Positions 49,083 through 58,935 of a DNA stretch of 64,000 nt are shown here, in pieces. The notes under the pieces were generated by a model. That model was not told where the DNA came from. It ran no database searches and was given only the letters and a program-made list of their open reading frames with translations. Source of the DNA: Burkholderia sp. HI2500 (GTDB lineage Bacteria > Pseudomonadota > Gammaproteobacteria > Burkholderiales > Burkholderiaceae); contig NZ_NKFL01000006.1 in NCBI RefSeq assembly GCF_002223055.1, positions 310,001 through 374,000 of the forward strand, in the 5' to 3' direction. Numbering within the stretch: position 1 is the stretch's first letter; each line of letters starts with the position of its first letter. A program made the position numbers and the translations under genes.

Positions 49083-50845
49083 TGATGAAGTCGCTCAAAC
49101 GTTTGCAGTGCCTGCCCGCCGAAACCCGTCGCGCGCTGTGGCGCGGGGCGGGCTGGGCGGTGGCCGCCGCATTGCTCGACGGCGCCTGCGGATTGCTGCT
49201 CGTGCCGTTGATCCGCGCATGGTTTGCCGGCGCGCAGGCGGCCGTGCTGCACTGGACGATCGCGCTCGGCGCGCTGACGCTGTGCCACGCGTTCGTGCTG
49301 TACGTCGCGCAACGCGGCGGCTATCGCGCGGGCGGCGCGCTTGCGGCCGGTCTCGTCGAGCGCCTCGTGCGGCACCTGCCGCGCATCGCATCGTGGCAGG
49401 CCGTGCGCGACAGTCATCCGGCCGGGCTGTTGCGCGGGCCGGTGATGCAGGCGATGGGGATTCCCGCGCACCTGCTCGGGCCGCTGATCGGCGCGGTCGT
49501 GACGCCGCTCGCGGTCATCGCGGGGCTCGCGTGGATCGACTGGCGCATCGCGCTGTGCGTCGCGGCCGCGGCCGTGCTGCTGTTCGCATTGCTCGAACGC
49601 GGCGGCACGCGCACGCTCGCGTTCGAGCAATCGCGCGCGGCGGGCGATCGCGACATGGCCATGCAGCTTCAGACCTTCGCCGCGCATCAGGGGCTGCTGC
49701 GCTTCGCGGGCCAGGAAGGCGAAGCGCGCGCGGCGCTGCAGCACGCATTCGACGAGCAGCATCGCCGCACGCGTGCGCTGATGCGGCGCTCGCTGCCGAT
49801 CGAGCTCGGCTTCGCCGGCGCGGTGCAGGGCGTGTTCGTCGCGATGCTGGTCGGCGGCGCGTGGGCCGTCTCCGCCGGCCGGCTCGATGCCGCGACGGCC
49901 GTGGCGGTGCTCGTGCTGCTCGTGCGCTTCATCGAGCCGCTCGCGCAGCTCACGCAGCTCGACCAGGCGCTGCGCGGCGGCTGGCGCGCGCTCGACACGG
50001 TGCTCGCGGTGCTGCATGCGCCGCTTTTCGACAGCCCCGAGCGCGGCACGCCGGTGCACGATGCGAGCGTCGACGCGGTGCGCGTCGGCTACCGGTCGGC
50101 CGCCGGTGCGACGCTGCTCGACGGCGTCGACCTGCATTGCCCGGCGGGCGGCTTCGTCGCGATCGTCGGCCCGACGGGGGCCGGCAAGAGCACGCTGCTG
50201 GGCCTGCTCGCACGGCTCGACGATCCGGCCGCCGGGCGCGTGCTGCTCGGCCGCGCCGACGTGCGGCACCTGAGCGAGGCGACGCTCGCCGCGACGCGCA
50301 ACCTCGTGTTCCAGGACAACGGGCTGTTTCGCGGCAGCCTCGCGTGGAACGTGCGAATGGGCCGCCCGGACGCGACCGATGCCGAGCTGCGCGATGCACT
50401 GGACGCGGTCGGCCTGCTGCGCGACGCCGAGCGGTTGCCTGACGGGCTCGAATCCGACGTGGGGCCGGGCGGCCAGTTGCTGTCGGGCGGGCAGCGCCAG
50501 CGCGCGTGTCTTGCGCGTGCGCTGCTGGCGCGTGCACCGGTGCTGATGTTCGACGAGCCGACCGCGAGCCTCGACGAACTGAGCGCGCGGCGCGTGCGCG
50601 ACAGCCTCGTCGCGCTGCGCGGGCAGCGCACGCGCATCGTCGTCACGCACCAGCCGGCACTCGCGGCGGCCGCCGATACGATCGTCGTGCTCGACGCGGG
50701 CCGGGTGCGGGCGACCGGCACGCACGCGCAGCTGGTCGAGACCGACGCGTGGTATGCGACGTTCGCCCGCGCGGGGCGGCCGTCCGACGTGTCGCCGACA
50801 GCCGACGCGGACGCGGAAGCCCGGCCGGCCGAATCCGAACACTGA
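49079..50845 (+). CDS. pchI: ABC transporter, pyochelin locus (PchI)
   Basis: This 588-aa partner of PchH has the membrane part at about 15-310, Walker A GPTGAGKSTLLG, signature LSGGQRQRACLARALL and Walker B LMFDEPTASLD. The start ATGATGATG at 49079 lies over the pchH stop; a second ATG three bases on is also possible. It is the last gene of the pchEFGHI arm, 113 bases before fptA. Confidence 0.92.
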   Translation: MMMKSLKRLQCLPAETRRALWRGAGWAVAAALLDGACGLLLVPLIRAWFAGAQAAVLHWTIALGALTLCHAFVLYVAQRGGYRAGGALAAGLVERLVRHLPRIASWQAVRDSHPAGLLRGPVMQAMGIPAHLLGPLIGAVVTPLAVIAGLAWIDWRIALCVAAAAVLLFALLERGGTRTLAFEQSRAAGDRDMAMQLQTFAAHQGLLRFAGQEGEARAALQHAFDEQHRRTRALMRRSLPIELGFAGAVQGVFVAMLVGGAWAVSAGRLDAATAVAVLVLLVRFIEPLAQLTQLDQALRGGWRALDTVLAVLHAPLFDSPERGTPVHDASVDAVRVGYRSAAGATLLDGVDLHCPAGGFVAIVGPTGAGKSTLLGLLARLDDPAAGRVLLGRADVRHLSEATLAATRNLVFQDNGLFRGSLAWNVRMGRPDATDAELRDALDAVGLLRDAERLPDGLESDVGPGGQLLSGGQRQRACLARALLARAPVLMFDEPTASLDELSARRVRDSLVALRGQRTRIVVTHQPALAAAADTIVVLDAGRVRATGTHAQLVETDAWYATFARAGRPSDVSPTADADAEARPAESEH

Positions 50846-50920
50846 CGTGAACAATGCGATCCGGCATGCCCGGAATCGATAGGAAAAGCCCCTCGATCGA
50901 AAAATCGCCCGCCGGTTCTA

Positions 50921-50945
50921 TTTGATAATGAGAATGATTATCAAA
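50921..50945. promoter_or_regulatory. Fur box before fptA
   Basis: TTTGATAAT (50921-50929) and ATTATCAAA (50937-50945) are perfect 9-bp arms around GAGAATG, which itself contains GATAATGAGAATGATTATC, close to the Fur consensus. It is 13 bases before the fptA start. Confidence 0.85.
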
Positions 50946-50958
50946 TACGGGGGCGTGA

Positions 50959-53196
50959 ATGCGGTACGAGGTGCTGGAACCTGGGAGATCAAGGACGAAG
51001 GGCGCACGCGTCGCCCGTTTGGAGCGACGGCGCTGGCGTCCGTCGCTGTATCTGGGCCTGCTGATCGCCGCGCATCCGGCGGCGGCGTTCGCCGAGACGG
51101 CGCCGGCCTCTGCGCCGGCGTCCGGCGCGGAAGTCCGGAAGGAGGGCACGACCGCCGCGAAGTCCGCCGCGGGCGAGCTGAAGGCGATCTCAGTGACCGC
51201 GTCGCGCGGCGTGGCCGACGATCCGTCGGTGGCGACGGTCGGCAAGATGCCGCTGGCGTTGCGGGAGATTCCGCAGTCGGTCAGCGTGACGACGCGCGAG
51301 CGGATCGACCAGCAGAACCTGTTCTCGCTCGACGAGGTGATGCAGCAATCGGCGGGCGTCACCGTGCAGCCGTACGTGCTGCTTACCACCGCGTATTTCG
51401 TGCGCGGCTTCAAGGTCGATTCGTTCGAATTCGACGGCGTGCCGGTGGTGATCGGCGACATGGCGAGCGCGCCGCAGGACATCTCCGTGTACGAACGCGT
51501 GGAAATCCTGCGCGGCGCGAACGGCCTGCTGCACGGCTCGGGGAACCCGGCCGCGACGGTCAACCTCGTGCGCAAGCGGCCGCAGTACCAGTTTTCCGCG
51601 AACGCGAGCGTGAGCGTCGGCAGCTGGGACCGCTATCGCGCGGAAGCCGACATCGGCGGCCCGCTCAATGCGGCCGGCACCGTGCGCAGCCGGCTCGTCG
51701 CCGCGTACGAGGATCGCCATTTCTTCTACGACCATGCGAAGCAGGACACGCGCTCGATCTACGGGATCACGGAAGTCGACGTGACGCGCGACACGCTGCT
51801 CACGTTCGGCGCGCAGTATCAGACGACGCGTTCGATACCCGACATGTCCGGCGTGCCGATGGCGCGGGACGGATCGAGCCTCGGCCTGTCGCGCTCGACG
51901 TTCCTCGACACCGCGTGGGGCCACTTCGACTGGGACACGACGCGCGCGTTCGCGTCGGTCGAGCAGAAGCTCGGCGCCGGCTGGAAGGCGAAGGTCAGCG
52001 GCGAATATCAGAGCGTGCGCTCGGACCTGAAGTACGCGGGCTCGTTCGGCGCAATCAACCCGGCGACCGGCGCGGGCGGTGCGCTCACGGGCGGCGCGTA
52101 CCAGTTCAGCAGCTACAGCCGCAGCCTCGACGCGAACGTGCAGGGCCCGGTGCATGCGTTCGGGCTCACGCACGATTTGCTGTTCGGCGTGACCTACGCG
52201 AACAGCAGCAGCGGGCAGATGTCGGCGCAGTTGCAGGGCAACGTGGTCGGCACGCCGGTGAACGTGTACCGCTGGAACCCGAGCAGCGTGCCCGAGCCGG
52301 ACGTCGGCCCGTACCAGCAGTCGCAGCAGAACGACATCTCGCAGAAGGGCGTGTACGGGCTCGGCCGCATCAAGCTCGCGGAACCCGTCACGCTCGTGCT
52401 CGGCGGCCGGCTGAGCTGGTGGAACCAGGACAGCCTCGGCGCGCATTACAACACCGGCCACCAGTTCACGCCGTACGGCGGGTTGATCTGGGATTTCGCG
52501 CACGACTGGTCGTGGTACGCGAGCTATGCGGAAGTGTTCCAACCGCAAACCAAATCGATGTGGGGCGGCGGCATCCTGACGCCGGTGAAGGGGCGCACCT
52601 ACGAGACGGGCGTGAAGGGCGAACTGGCGGGCGGCAAGCTGAACGTGTCGCTCGCGGCGTTCCGCATCGATCTCGACAACAACCCGCAGGTCGATCTCGC
52701 GCATCCGTGCGCGGGGCCGAACTGCTACTACGTGAACGGCGGCAGCGTGCGCAGCCAGGGCTTCGAATTCGAGGCGAACGGCCGCATCACGCCGTGGTGG
52801 AGCGTATGGGCGAGCTACACGTACGACACGATGCGCTACGCGGACAACCTCGCGAACGCGGGCTCGTCGTTCGCGCCGCTGCTGAACCCGCGCCACCTGT
52901 TCCGGCTGTGGACGAACTACGACCTGCCGTGGCAGGAGCGGCGCTGGAGCGTCGGCGGCGGCGTGCAGGTGCAGAGCAGTTACTCGGCGCAGGCGAACGG
53001 CGTCACGATGAGCCAGGGCGGCTACGCGCTCGCGAGCGTGCGGCTCGGCTACCGCTACGACAAGCACTGGAGCGCGGCGGTCAACGTCAACAACCTGTTC
53101 GACCGCAAGTACTACCTGAGCCTGAGCAACCCGGGCTGGAACAACCGTTACGGAGAACCGCGCAACGTGATGCTGACCGTGCGCGGGCAGTTCTGA
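50959..53196 (+). CDS. fptA: TonB-dependent ferri-pyochelin receptor
   Basis: This 745-aa outer-membrane receptor has an N-terminal signal with a long basic region ('[19 protein letters not shown]') ending in AAAFA. The plug domain is at about 90-215 ([47 protein letters not shown]) and the 22-strand barrel follows, ending in aromatic F (MLTVRGQF). The TonB-box-like stretch AISVTASRG lies before the plug. It has about the size of Pseudomonas FptA (720 aa). It is followed without a gap by the small membrane gene (ATGA-type overlap at 53196). Confidence 0.92.
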   Translation: MRYEVLEPGRSRTKGARVARLERRRWRPSLYLGLLIAAHPAAAFAETAPASAPASGAEVRKEGTTAAKSAAGELKAISVTASRGVADDPSVATVGKMPLALREIPQSVSVTTRERIDQQNLFSLDEVMQQSAGVTVQPYVLLTTAYFVRGFKVDSFEFDGVPVVIGDMASAPQDISVYERVEILRGANGLLHGSGNPAATVNLVRKRPQYQFSANASVSVGSWDRYRAEADIGGPLNAAGTVRSRLVAAYEDRHFFYDHAKQDTRSIYGITEVDVTRDTLLTFGAQYQTTRSIPDMSGVPMARDGSSLGLSRSTFLDTAWGHFDWDTTRAFASVEQKLGAGWKAKVSGEYQSVRSDLKYAGSFGAINPATGAGGALTGGAYQFSSYSRSLDANVQGPVHAFGLTHDLLFGVTYANSSSGQMSAQLQGNVVGTPVNVYRWNPSSVPEPDVGPYQQSQQNDISQKGVYGLGRIKLAEPVTLVLGGRLSWWNQDSLGAHYNTGHQFTPYGGLIWDFAHDWSWYASYAEVFQPQTKSMWGGGILTPVKGRTYETGVKGELAGGKLNVSLAAFRIDLDNNPQVDLAHPCAGPNCYYVNGGSVRSQGFEFEANGRITPWWSVWASYTYDTMRYADNLANAGSSFAPLLNPRHLFRLWTNYDLPWQERRWSVGGGVQVQSSYSAQANGVTMSQGGYALASVRLGYRYDKHWSAAVNVNNLFDRKYYLSLSNPGWNNRYGEPRNVMLTVRGQF

Positions 53197-53459
53197 TGGC
53201 GGGCGGCTGGGGGACGCGGGCGGTGCTGGCGATCGGCGGCGTGCTGCCGGGCGCGATCGCGCTCGCGGTCACGCTGGCCCGTCATTACCCGGCCGACGGC
53301 CTGAACCGGCTCTACGCGGCCGTGCTGCTGTCGCTTGCCGCGGGCGTCGCCGCGCTGCTGTGGGTGCTCGTCGCGCCCGGGCGGCGGCAGGCCGCGTGGC
53401 GCGCGGGTGCATGGCTCGCGGTGCTCGTGCCGTGCGCGATGTGCTGGGGAGGGCGCTGA
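53196..53459 (+). CDS. Small inner-membrane protein, FptB-like
   Basis: This 87-aa protein has two to three hydrophobic segments (AVLAIGGVLPGAIALAVTLA; LSLAAGVAALLWVLVA; LAVLVPCAMCW). It starts at the last base of the fptA stop and ends one base before the PepSY gene. By position it corresponds to the small membrane protein between the receptor and the PepSY protein in pyochelin uptake operons. The sequence itself does not reveal a function. Confidence 0.7.
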   Translation: MAGGWGTRAVLAIGGVLPGAIALAVTLARHYPADGLNRLYAAVLLSLAAGVAALLWVLVAPGRRQAAWRAGAWLAVLVPCAMCWGGR

Positions 53460-53460
53460 C

Positions 53461-54972
53461 ATGGACGCGTCATTGCGTTCACGCTGGCGCGCGCTGCATC
53501 GCGGCGCCGGTGCGCTGTTCGGCGTGGTGCTGTTCGTCGTGCTGTTCAGCGGCACGTGGAGCCTCGCGACCGATTCGATGCAGGGCTGGTGGCGGCCGTC
53601 GTCGGTCGCCGTCGCGCGGCCGTCGCTTTCGCTGAATGAACTCGTTGCGCGCGCAGCGGCGCTCGGCGTGCCGTTGCGCGAGGCGCGCGTCGTGCTGCCG
53701 CGACCGGACGATCCGGCGATCCGTTTCTGCGACGCGCGCCAGGCGTGCACGCTGGCGCTCGACCCGGCGACGGGCAAGCGGCTGGCCGACGGCGGACGCG
53801 CGGCGTTGCTCGTCACGCTGCACAAGACGCTGTTCGCGGGCTTTCCCGGGCGCATCTTCGTGAGCCTGTGGGGGATCGTGCTGCTCGTGCTCATCGTCGC
53901 GGGCTTGATCGTGCATCACCGGCGCTGGCCCGATGCCGCGCGCATCCGGCGCGGCAAAGGATTGCGCGCCGCGCTGTTCGACCTGCACGCGGGGATCGGC
54001 CTGTGGGGCTCGCCGTGGCTCGTGCTGTTCGCGTTCACCGGCGCGTTGTCGGGGCTCGGCGCGCTCGGCACGGTGTCGCTCGCGGGCGTCGCGTATCCGG
54101 GGCAGCCGCAGCGTGCGTTCGCCGAACTGCTCGGCGGGCCGCCGCCTGCAACAGCCGGCGGCGCGTGGCAACGCGCGCCCGATCTCGATGCGCTGCTGCG
54201 GCGCGACGCGGCGCGCATGCCGGATTTCCGGCCCGAAGCGGTCGTGCTGCATGGCTGGGGCGATGCGAACGCGCGCGTCGAGATTGCCGGTACGACCGCC
54301 GGCCTGCCGAGCACGGCGGTGTTCGAGCGTCACCTGTATCGCGCGGCGGACGGGCAATGGCTCGCGGATGCCACGTCGCGCGGCCGAGGCTTCTGGCTGC
54401 GCACCTTCATCGCGGTGCAGCCGCTGCACTTCGCGCAATACGGCTGGGTGGGGGCGATGGGCGGCGTGCTGCGCGTCGTGCATTTCCTGATGGGGCTCGC
54501 CGCGTGCGCGCTGTGCGCGACGGGGCTGCATTTGTGGATCGAGCGGCGGCGCGCGCAGCAGGATCGCTCCGCGAACGTGCTGGCCGCCGCCGCCGTCGGC
54601 ACCTGCGGCGGGCTCGTGCTCGCGGGCGGCGTACTGCTGTTCGCCGGGCGTGCGTTGCCCGCTGGCGTGCACGTCGATCATGTGCTCGCGATGCTGTTCT
54701 GGGCCGTGTGGGGCGGCGCGGTCGCGCTGGCGGCGTGCGTGGCCGATCGCGCGGTCTGGCTGCGCAGGCTGATGCGCGCGGCCGGTGCCGCGTACGGGCT
54801 GGCCGGCGTGACGCACTGCGCGATTGCGCTGCTCGGCGCGGGCGAACCCGTGTACTGGCCGATCGACGCGGCACTCGTCGCATTCGGCGCGTTGCTGCTG
54901 CGTGCCGCGCGCCGTCCGCGCCGGGATGCGCTGCGGCCCGCGCGCATGCCGGCCGGCGCTGAACCTTTTTAA
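53461..54972 (+). CDS. PepSY-associated membrane protein (FptC-like)
   Basis: This 503-aa inner-membrane protein of the PepSY_TM type has the start WRALHRGAGALFGVVLFVVL, the second helix IFVSLWGIVLLVLIVAGLIV with HHRRW, and further helices at about 180-205 and 335-490. PepSY_TM proteins of siderophore loci are thought to reduce ferric iron or help release it from the siderophore. It lies between the receptor-linked small gene and the FptX-like permease (22 bases to the next start). Confidence 0.85.
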   Translation: MDASLRSRWRALHRGAGALFGVVLFVVLFSGTWSLATDSMQGWWRPSSVAVARPSLSLNELVARAAALGVPLREARVVLPRPDDPAIRFCDARQACTLALDPATGKRLADGGRAALLVTLHKTLFAGFPGRIFVSLWGIVLLVLIVAGLIVHHRRWPDAARIRRGKGLRAALFDLHAGIGLWGSPWLVLFAFTGALSGLGALGTVSLAGVAYPGQPQRAFAELLGGPPPATAGGAWQRAPDLDALLRRDAARMPDFRPEAVVLHGWGDANARVEIAGTTAGLPSTAVFERHLYRAADGQWLADATSRGRGFWLRTFIAVQPLHFAQYGWVGAMGGVLRVVHFLMGLAACALCATGLHLWIERRRAQQDRSANVLAAAAVGTCGGLVLAGGVLLFAGRALPAGVHVDHVLAMLFWAVWGGAVALAACVADRAVWLRRLMRAAGAAYGLAGVTHCAIALLGAGEPVYWPIDAALVAFGALLLRAARRPRRDALRPARMPAGAEPF

Positions 54973-54994
54973 TGTCATGCAACTGGAGACTTCG

Positions 54995-56242
54995 ATGCGC
55001 GATCTGCTCGAACATCGGCGCCTGGTCATCACGATCACGCTGCTTTACCTGTCACAGGGAATCCCGATCGGCATTGCGATGGACGCGATGCCGACCCTGC
55101 TGCGCCACGACGGCGCGCCGCTTCACGCACTGGCGTTCCTGCCGCTCGTCGGTTTGCCGTGGGTCGTGAAATTCCTGTGGGCGCCCGTCGTCGACAACCG
55201 CTGGTCGCCACGCATCGGGCGGCGGCGCAGCTGGATGCTGCCGATGCAGACGCTCGTCGTGCTGTGCCTCGGCAGCCTCGCGCAGATCGGCATGACGGTC
55301 GCGACGGCCGGGTGGGCGGTCGGCCTGCTGGCCGTCGCGTCGCTCGCGAGCGCGACGCAGGACATCGCGAACGACGGAATGGCCGCCGAGCACTTCAGCG
55401 GCGACACGCTCGCGAAGATCAACGCGATCCAGATCGCGGGCGTGATGATCGGCTTCTTCGGCGGCGGCGCCGGCACGTTGACGCTGATCGGCCTGTTCGG
55501 GCAGCGTGCCGCGTTTCTCGCGCTGGCTGCCGTGCCGCTCGCGAGCCTCGCGTGCGTGCTGTGGGTGCTGCCGAGCGATGCGGATCGTGCACGGGTGCAA
55601 GCCGAACCCAACGCGAGCCTCGTGCGCTTCGCGAAGCGGCCGCGTTCGTGGTCGCTGCTGTCGCTCGCGCTGCTGTCGGCGATGACGGCCGTATCGGGCT
55701 TCGGCCTGTCGAAGCTGTTTCTCAACGACGCGGGCTGGTCGCTCGACGCGATCGGGAAGCTCGGGATGGCCGGCGGCATCGTGACGGTTGTGCTCGGATG
55801 CGGCGGCGGCGCGTGGCTTGTCCGGTGGCTCGGGTTGTGGCCTGCGTTTACGGCCGGCGTGAGCTGTGCGGGCGCGGCCGCGCTGCTGTGGTTCGCGCAG
55901 GCGAGCGGATGGCTGCCGGTGGCGTCGTCGTGGGCGTGGCTGTGCACGGTGCTCGGTTCGCTGGCGACCGGGATCACGTCGGTGTCGATCATGACGGCCG
56001 GCATGCGCTTCGCGGGCGGCAGCGACCAGGCCGGCACCGACGTGACGGCCGTGCAGAGCACGCGCGATCTCGGCGAGCTGATCGCGTCGTCGACGATTTT
56101 GTCGCTGACCGCGAAGGTGGGTTATACGGGCGGGTTTCTCGCCGGTGTGGCGTTGGCGGTGCTGGCCGCGTTGATCGCAATGCGGTTGCGGCGGCGGGAG
56201 GCGGCGTATGCGGTGAAGGGGGAGGATGCGCTGGCGTCGTGA
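54995..56242 (+). CDS. fptX: RhtX/FptX-type siderophore permease
   Basis: This 415-aa MFS transporter has twelve hydrophobic segments and takes ferri-pyochelin across the inner membrane. The start MRDLLEHRRLVITITLLYLS and the motifs YLSQGIPIGIAMDAMPTLLR, LPWVVKFLWAPVVDNRW and QDIANDGMAAEHFSG are the RhtX/FptX signature. ATG 54995 is chosen because GGAG lies 7 bases before it; ATG 54977 would add six residues. It is the last gene of the uptake operon. Confidence 0.88.
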   Translation: MRDLLEHRRLVITITLLYLSQGIPIGIAMDAMPTLLRHDGAPLHALAFLPLVGLPWVVKFLWAPVVDNRWSPRIGRRRSWMLPMQTLVVLCLGSLAQIGMTVATAGWAVGLLAVASLASATQDIANDGMAAEHFSGDTLAKINAIQIAGVMIGFFGGGAGTLTLIGLFGQRAAFLALAAVPLASLACVLWVLPSDADRARVQAEPNASLVRFAKRPRSWSLLSLALLSAMTAVSGFGLSKLFLNDAGWSLDAIGKLGMAGGIVTVVLGCGGGAWLVRWLGLWPAFTAGVSCAGAAALLWFAQASGWLPVASSWAWLCTVLGSLATGITSVSIMTAGMRFAGGSDQAGTDVTAVQSTRDLGELIASSTILSLTAKVGYTGGFLAGVALAVLAALIAMRLRRREAAYAVKGEDALAS

Positions 56243-56434
56243 GTGACATGACGTACGCGTACGCTTCCGGCTGTCCGGACGGCAGTCGGGAGCGCGCGAA
56301 TTCGCAGCAGCATGGTGCCCGGTTGCAGCCTGATGTGGGAATCGGAAACAGCGGTGCGCGATTGCGCGGGATGATCGTCGATCGTTGCCGGAATGCGTTT
56401 GTCGCATGTCGCGCAACGATGAGAGAAGAAATCC

Positions 56435-56519
56435 TGGTGCCGACGGCGAGACTCGAACTCGCACAGCTTTCGCCACTACCCCCTCAAGATAGCGTGTCTA
56501 CCAATTTCACCACGTCGGC
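56435..56519 (-). tRNA. tRNA-Leu (anticodon GAG)
   Basis: This 85-base tRNA has its 3' CCA encoded. The acceptor stem is GCCGACG/CGTCGGC, the D region is GGTGAAATTGGTAGACAC, and the anticodon stem CTATC/GGTAG encloses the loop TTGAGGG, so the anticodon is GAG. A class II variable arm (TGGCGAAAGCT) and a T arm with GTTCGAGTC follow. It reads CUC/CUU leucine codons. Confidence 0.93.
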
Positions 56520-56660
56520 ACTGCAAGGGGCGCAATTCTAGCGCGACGTTGCGCGTTTGTGAAGGGGGTGTGACAAGATCGGTGAATGCACGCAGGCGAT
56601 CCCGGTAGAATTCGGGCGATCGACCCGACGATCGTCGCAACCGCCACCTGTTTTCTTCGC

Positions 56661-57986
56661 GTGACACACACCCTCGAACAACTGCAGGCCGGCCAGCTCG
56701 CCGGCGCACGGCAACTCAAGCTCGCATGCGGGTTGACGGAATTCCCGCGCGCGATCTTCGATCTCGCCGACACGCTCGAAGTGCTCGACCTCACCGGCAA
56801 TGCGCTGTCCGCACTGCCGGACGACCTGCCGCGGCTGCACCGCCTGCGCATCCTGTTCGCGTCCGGCAACCGCTTCACCGCGTTCCCCGACGTGCTCGGC
56901 GCGTGCGGGCAGCTCGACATGATCGGCTTCAAGGCGAACCGGATTCAAACGGTGCCGAGCGGGTCGCTGCCGCGCGCGCTGCGCTGGCTGATCCTCACCG
57001 ACAACGCCATCGACGCATTGCCGGCCGATATCGGCGATTGCTCGCGGCTGCAGAAGCTGATGCTCGCGGGCAACCGGCTGCGCGCGCTGCCGGCGGAAAT
57101 GGCCGCCTGCCGCGCGCTCGAACTGGTGCGCCTGTCCGCGAACCGGCTGGACGCACTGCCCGACTGGCTGCTGCGCCTGCCGCGCCTCGCATGGCTCGCC
57201 GCCGCAGGCAACCCGTTCGGCGCCGCGCCGGAAGCCGCGGCGTCGGCCGGGCCCGAGGTCGCGAACGTCGACTGGGCATCGCTGGCCTGCGAGCAGAAGC
57301 TGGGCGAGGGCGCATCGGGCGTCATTTACCGCGCGCAATGGCGCGCGGACGGGCATCCGCCACGGGCGGTCGCGGTCAAGCTGTTCAAGGGCGCGGTGAC
57401 GAGCGACGGCCTGCCCGATTGCGAAATGGCCGCGTGCCTGCACGCCGGCCGTCATCCGAGCATGATTCCGGTGATCGGCAAGGTGAGCGGGCATCCGGAC
57501 GGCACGCACGGCCTCGTGATGGAACTGGTCGATCCCGCGCTCACGAACCTCGCCGGGCCGCCGAGCTTCGCGACCTGCACGCGCGACGTGTATGTGGCCG
57601 ATGCGAAATTCACGCCGGTGGAGGCGGTGCGGATCGCGCATGGCATCGCGTCGGTGGCGGGCCATCTGCACGCCCGCGGCATCATGCATGGCGACCTGTA
57701 CGCGCACAACATCCTGCACGATGGCGAAGGCGGTGCGCTGCTCGGGGATTTCGGCGCGGCGTCGCTCTATGACGTGAACGATCGCACGCGCGCTACAGCA
57801 TTCGAACGGATCGAGGTGCGGGCGTTCGCCTATCTGCTCGGCGAGTTGCTTGAACGATGCGAACCGCGCACGTGGGCCGGCAGGGGCGCGCTCGATGCGC
57901 TCGCGGTGGTCTGCCTGAATGAAGACGTCGATGCGCGGCCGTCGTTCGGCGAGATCGCGACCGAGCTGGCCGCACACACACGCTGA
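56661..57986 (+). CDS. Leucine-rich repeat protein kinase
   Basis: This protein has 441 aa from GTG 56661 (MTHTLEQLQAGQL); ATG 56586 would add 25 residues without a ribosome site. Residues about 20-215 contain leucine-rich repeats of the bacterial type ('LEVLDLTGNALSALPDDL', 'LRWLILTDNAIDALPADI', 'LQKLMLAGNRLRALPAEM'). A protein kinase domain follows with the glycine loop LGEGASGVIYRA, the lysine in AVKLFKG, the catalytic loop MHGDLYAHNIL and the DFG in LLGDFGAA. All key residues are kept, so it is probably active. It is next to a tRNA gene with no clear operon partner. Confidence 0.88.
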   Translation: MTHTLEQLQAGQLAGARQLKLACGLTEFPRAIFDLADTLEVLDLTGNALSALPDDLPRLHRLRILFASGNRFTAFPDVLGACGQLDMIGFKANRIQTVPSGSLPRALRWLILTDNAIDALPADIGDCSRLQKLMLAGNRLRALPAEMAACRALELVRLSANRLDALPDWLLRLPRLAWLAAAGNPFGAAPEAAASAGPEVANVDWASLACEQKLGEGASGVIYRAQWRADGHPPRAVAVKLFKGAVTSDGLPDCEMAACLHAGRHPSMIPVIGKVSGHPDGTHGLVMELVDPALTNLAGPPSFATCTRDVYVADAKFTPVEAVRIAHGIASVAGHLHARGIMHGDLYAHNILHDGEGGALLGDFGAASLYDVNDRTRATAFERIEVRAFAYLLGELLERCEPRTWAGRGALDALAVVCLNEDVDARPSFGEIATELAAHTR

Positions 57987-58001
57987 CGAGCGCGCGTCGG
58001 C

Positions 58002-58631
58002 TCAAGCCTGACGCGCAGTCAGCAGCCTGATCCCCAGCCCGACGAACAGCAGCCCGCTGGCGCGCTTGAGCGCACGCACCGCGCGGCTCATGCCGAAGCC
58101 GCGATGGAAGCGGCGCACGCCGGCCGAATAGACGCTGTGAACGACCACCACCGTGCACGCGATCGTCGCGTACATCACGACGAACTGCAGCGCGAGCGGG
58201 CGGTCGTGCACGATGAACTGCGGCATGAACGCCGACAGGAAGATCATCGTCTTCGGATTGCTGCCCGACACGAACAGCGCTTCGCGGAACAGTTTCCCGC
58301 GGTCGGGCACGGCGATCTCCGCCGCCCCGGTCGAAGCGGCGGCCTTGCGGTCGCCGCGCAATTGCCGGACACCGAGGAAGATCAGGTACGCGGCGCCGAC
58401 CACCTTCATCGCGACGAACAGCGGTGGCATCGCGGCCAGCACCGCGCCGACGCCGAGCGCGACGAGTATCACGACCACCCCTTGCGCGACGAGGTTGCCC
58501 GCGATCGTCGCGGCCGTACCGTGCGTGCCGTAGCGCACCGTGTTGCGGATGACGAGCAGCACGTTCGGCCCCGGCGACAGCGTCGTGGCGAGATAGGCTG
58601 CGGCAAACAGCATCCAGGTCTGAATGGACAT
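58002..58631 (-). CDS. LysE-family amino acid exporter
   Basis: This protein has 209 aa from ATG 58631; a longer frame upstream lacks support. Six hydrophobic helices; the family motif is YLATTLSPGPNVLLVIRNTV and the middle reads SGSNPKTMIFLSAFMPQFI. It belongs to the RhtB/LysE group that exports homoserine, threonine or similar amino acids. It converges with the LRR kinase gene 15 bases away. Confidence 0.9.
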   Translation of the reverse strand: MSIQTWMLFAAAYLATTLSPGPNVLLVIRNTVRYGTHGTAATIAGNLVAQGVVVILVALGVGAVLAAMPPLFVAMKVVGAAYLIFLGVRQLRGDRKAAASTGAAEIAVPDRGKLFREALFVSGSNPKTMIFLSAFMPQFIVHDRPLALQFVVMYATIACTVVVVHSVYSAGVRRFHRGFGMSRAVRALKRASGLLFVGLGIRLLTARQA

Positions 58632-58730
58632 GCGGCGCTCCGAGAGGCGGTTCCGGCGGTCGGGATGAACCGATGATGCCACGCCAATAATGGGCGCAGG
58701 CTTGCGCCGGAACCACGCCGGCGCGGTGGG

Positions 58731-58904
58731 TCAGCTGGCGTCGCGCATGCAGTACGCCGGGATCGACGGCGGCGTATCGATCGCGGCGGGGCGCGTCATC
58801 CACGCGATCCACCCGGCCCATATCCCGCAGACGATCATCACGGCGACGTTCAGCGGCGTCCGGTAGCGGACGATCAGGTCGGCCAGCGGCAGGCGATGTT
58901 TCAT
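58731..58904 (-). CDS. 57-aa single-span membrane protein in the copper cluster
   Basis: This short gene codes MKHRLPLADLIVRYRTPLNV and then a hydrophobic span (AVMIVCGIWAGWIAWM) and a C-terminal PAYCMRDAS. The ATG is 6 bases after an AAGGAG site, and it begins 31 bases after the PCuAC gene on the same strand, so it is most likely co-transcribed with it. A cysteine near the end might bind metal; no family is recognised. Confidence 0.65.
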   Translation of the reverse strand: MKHRLPLADLIVRYRTPLNVAVMIVCGIWAGWIAWMTRPAAIDTPPSIPAYCMRDAS

Positions 58905-58935
58905 GTGCATCTCCTTCGATCGGGGGCGGTGGACG

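Noticed and set aside
56435..56660. Integrated element at the tRNA-Leu gene
   Set aside because: No integrase gene and no direct repeat of the tRNA 3' end was found in the window.
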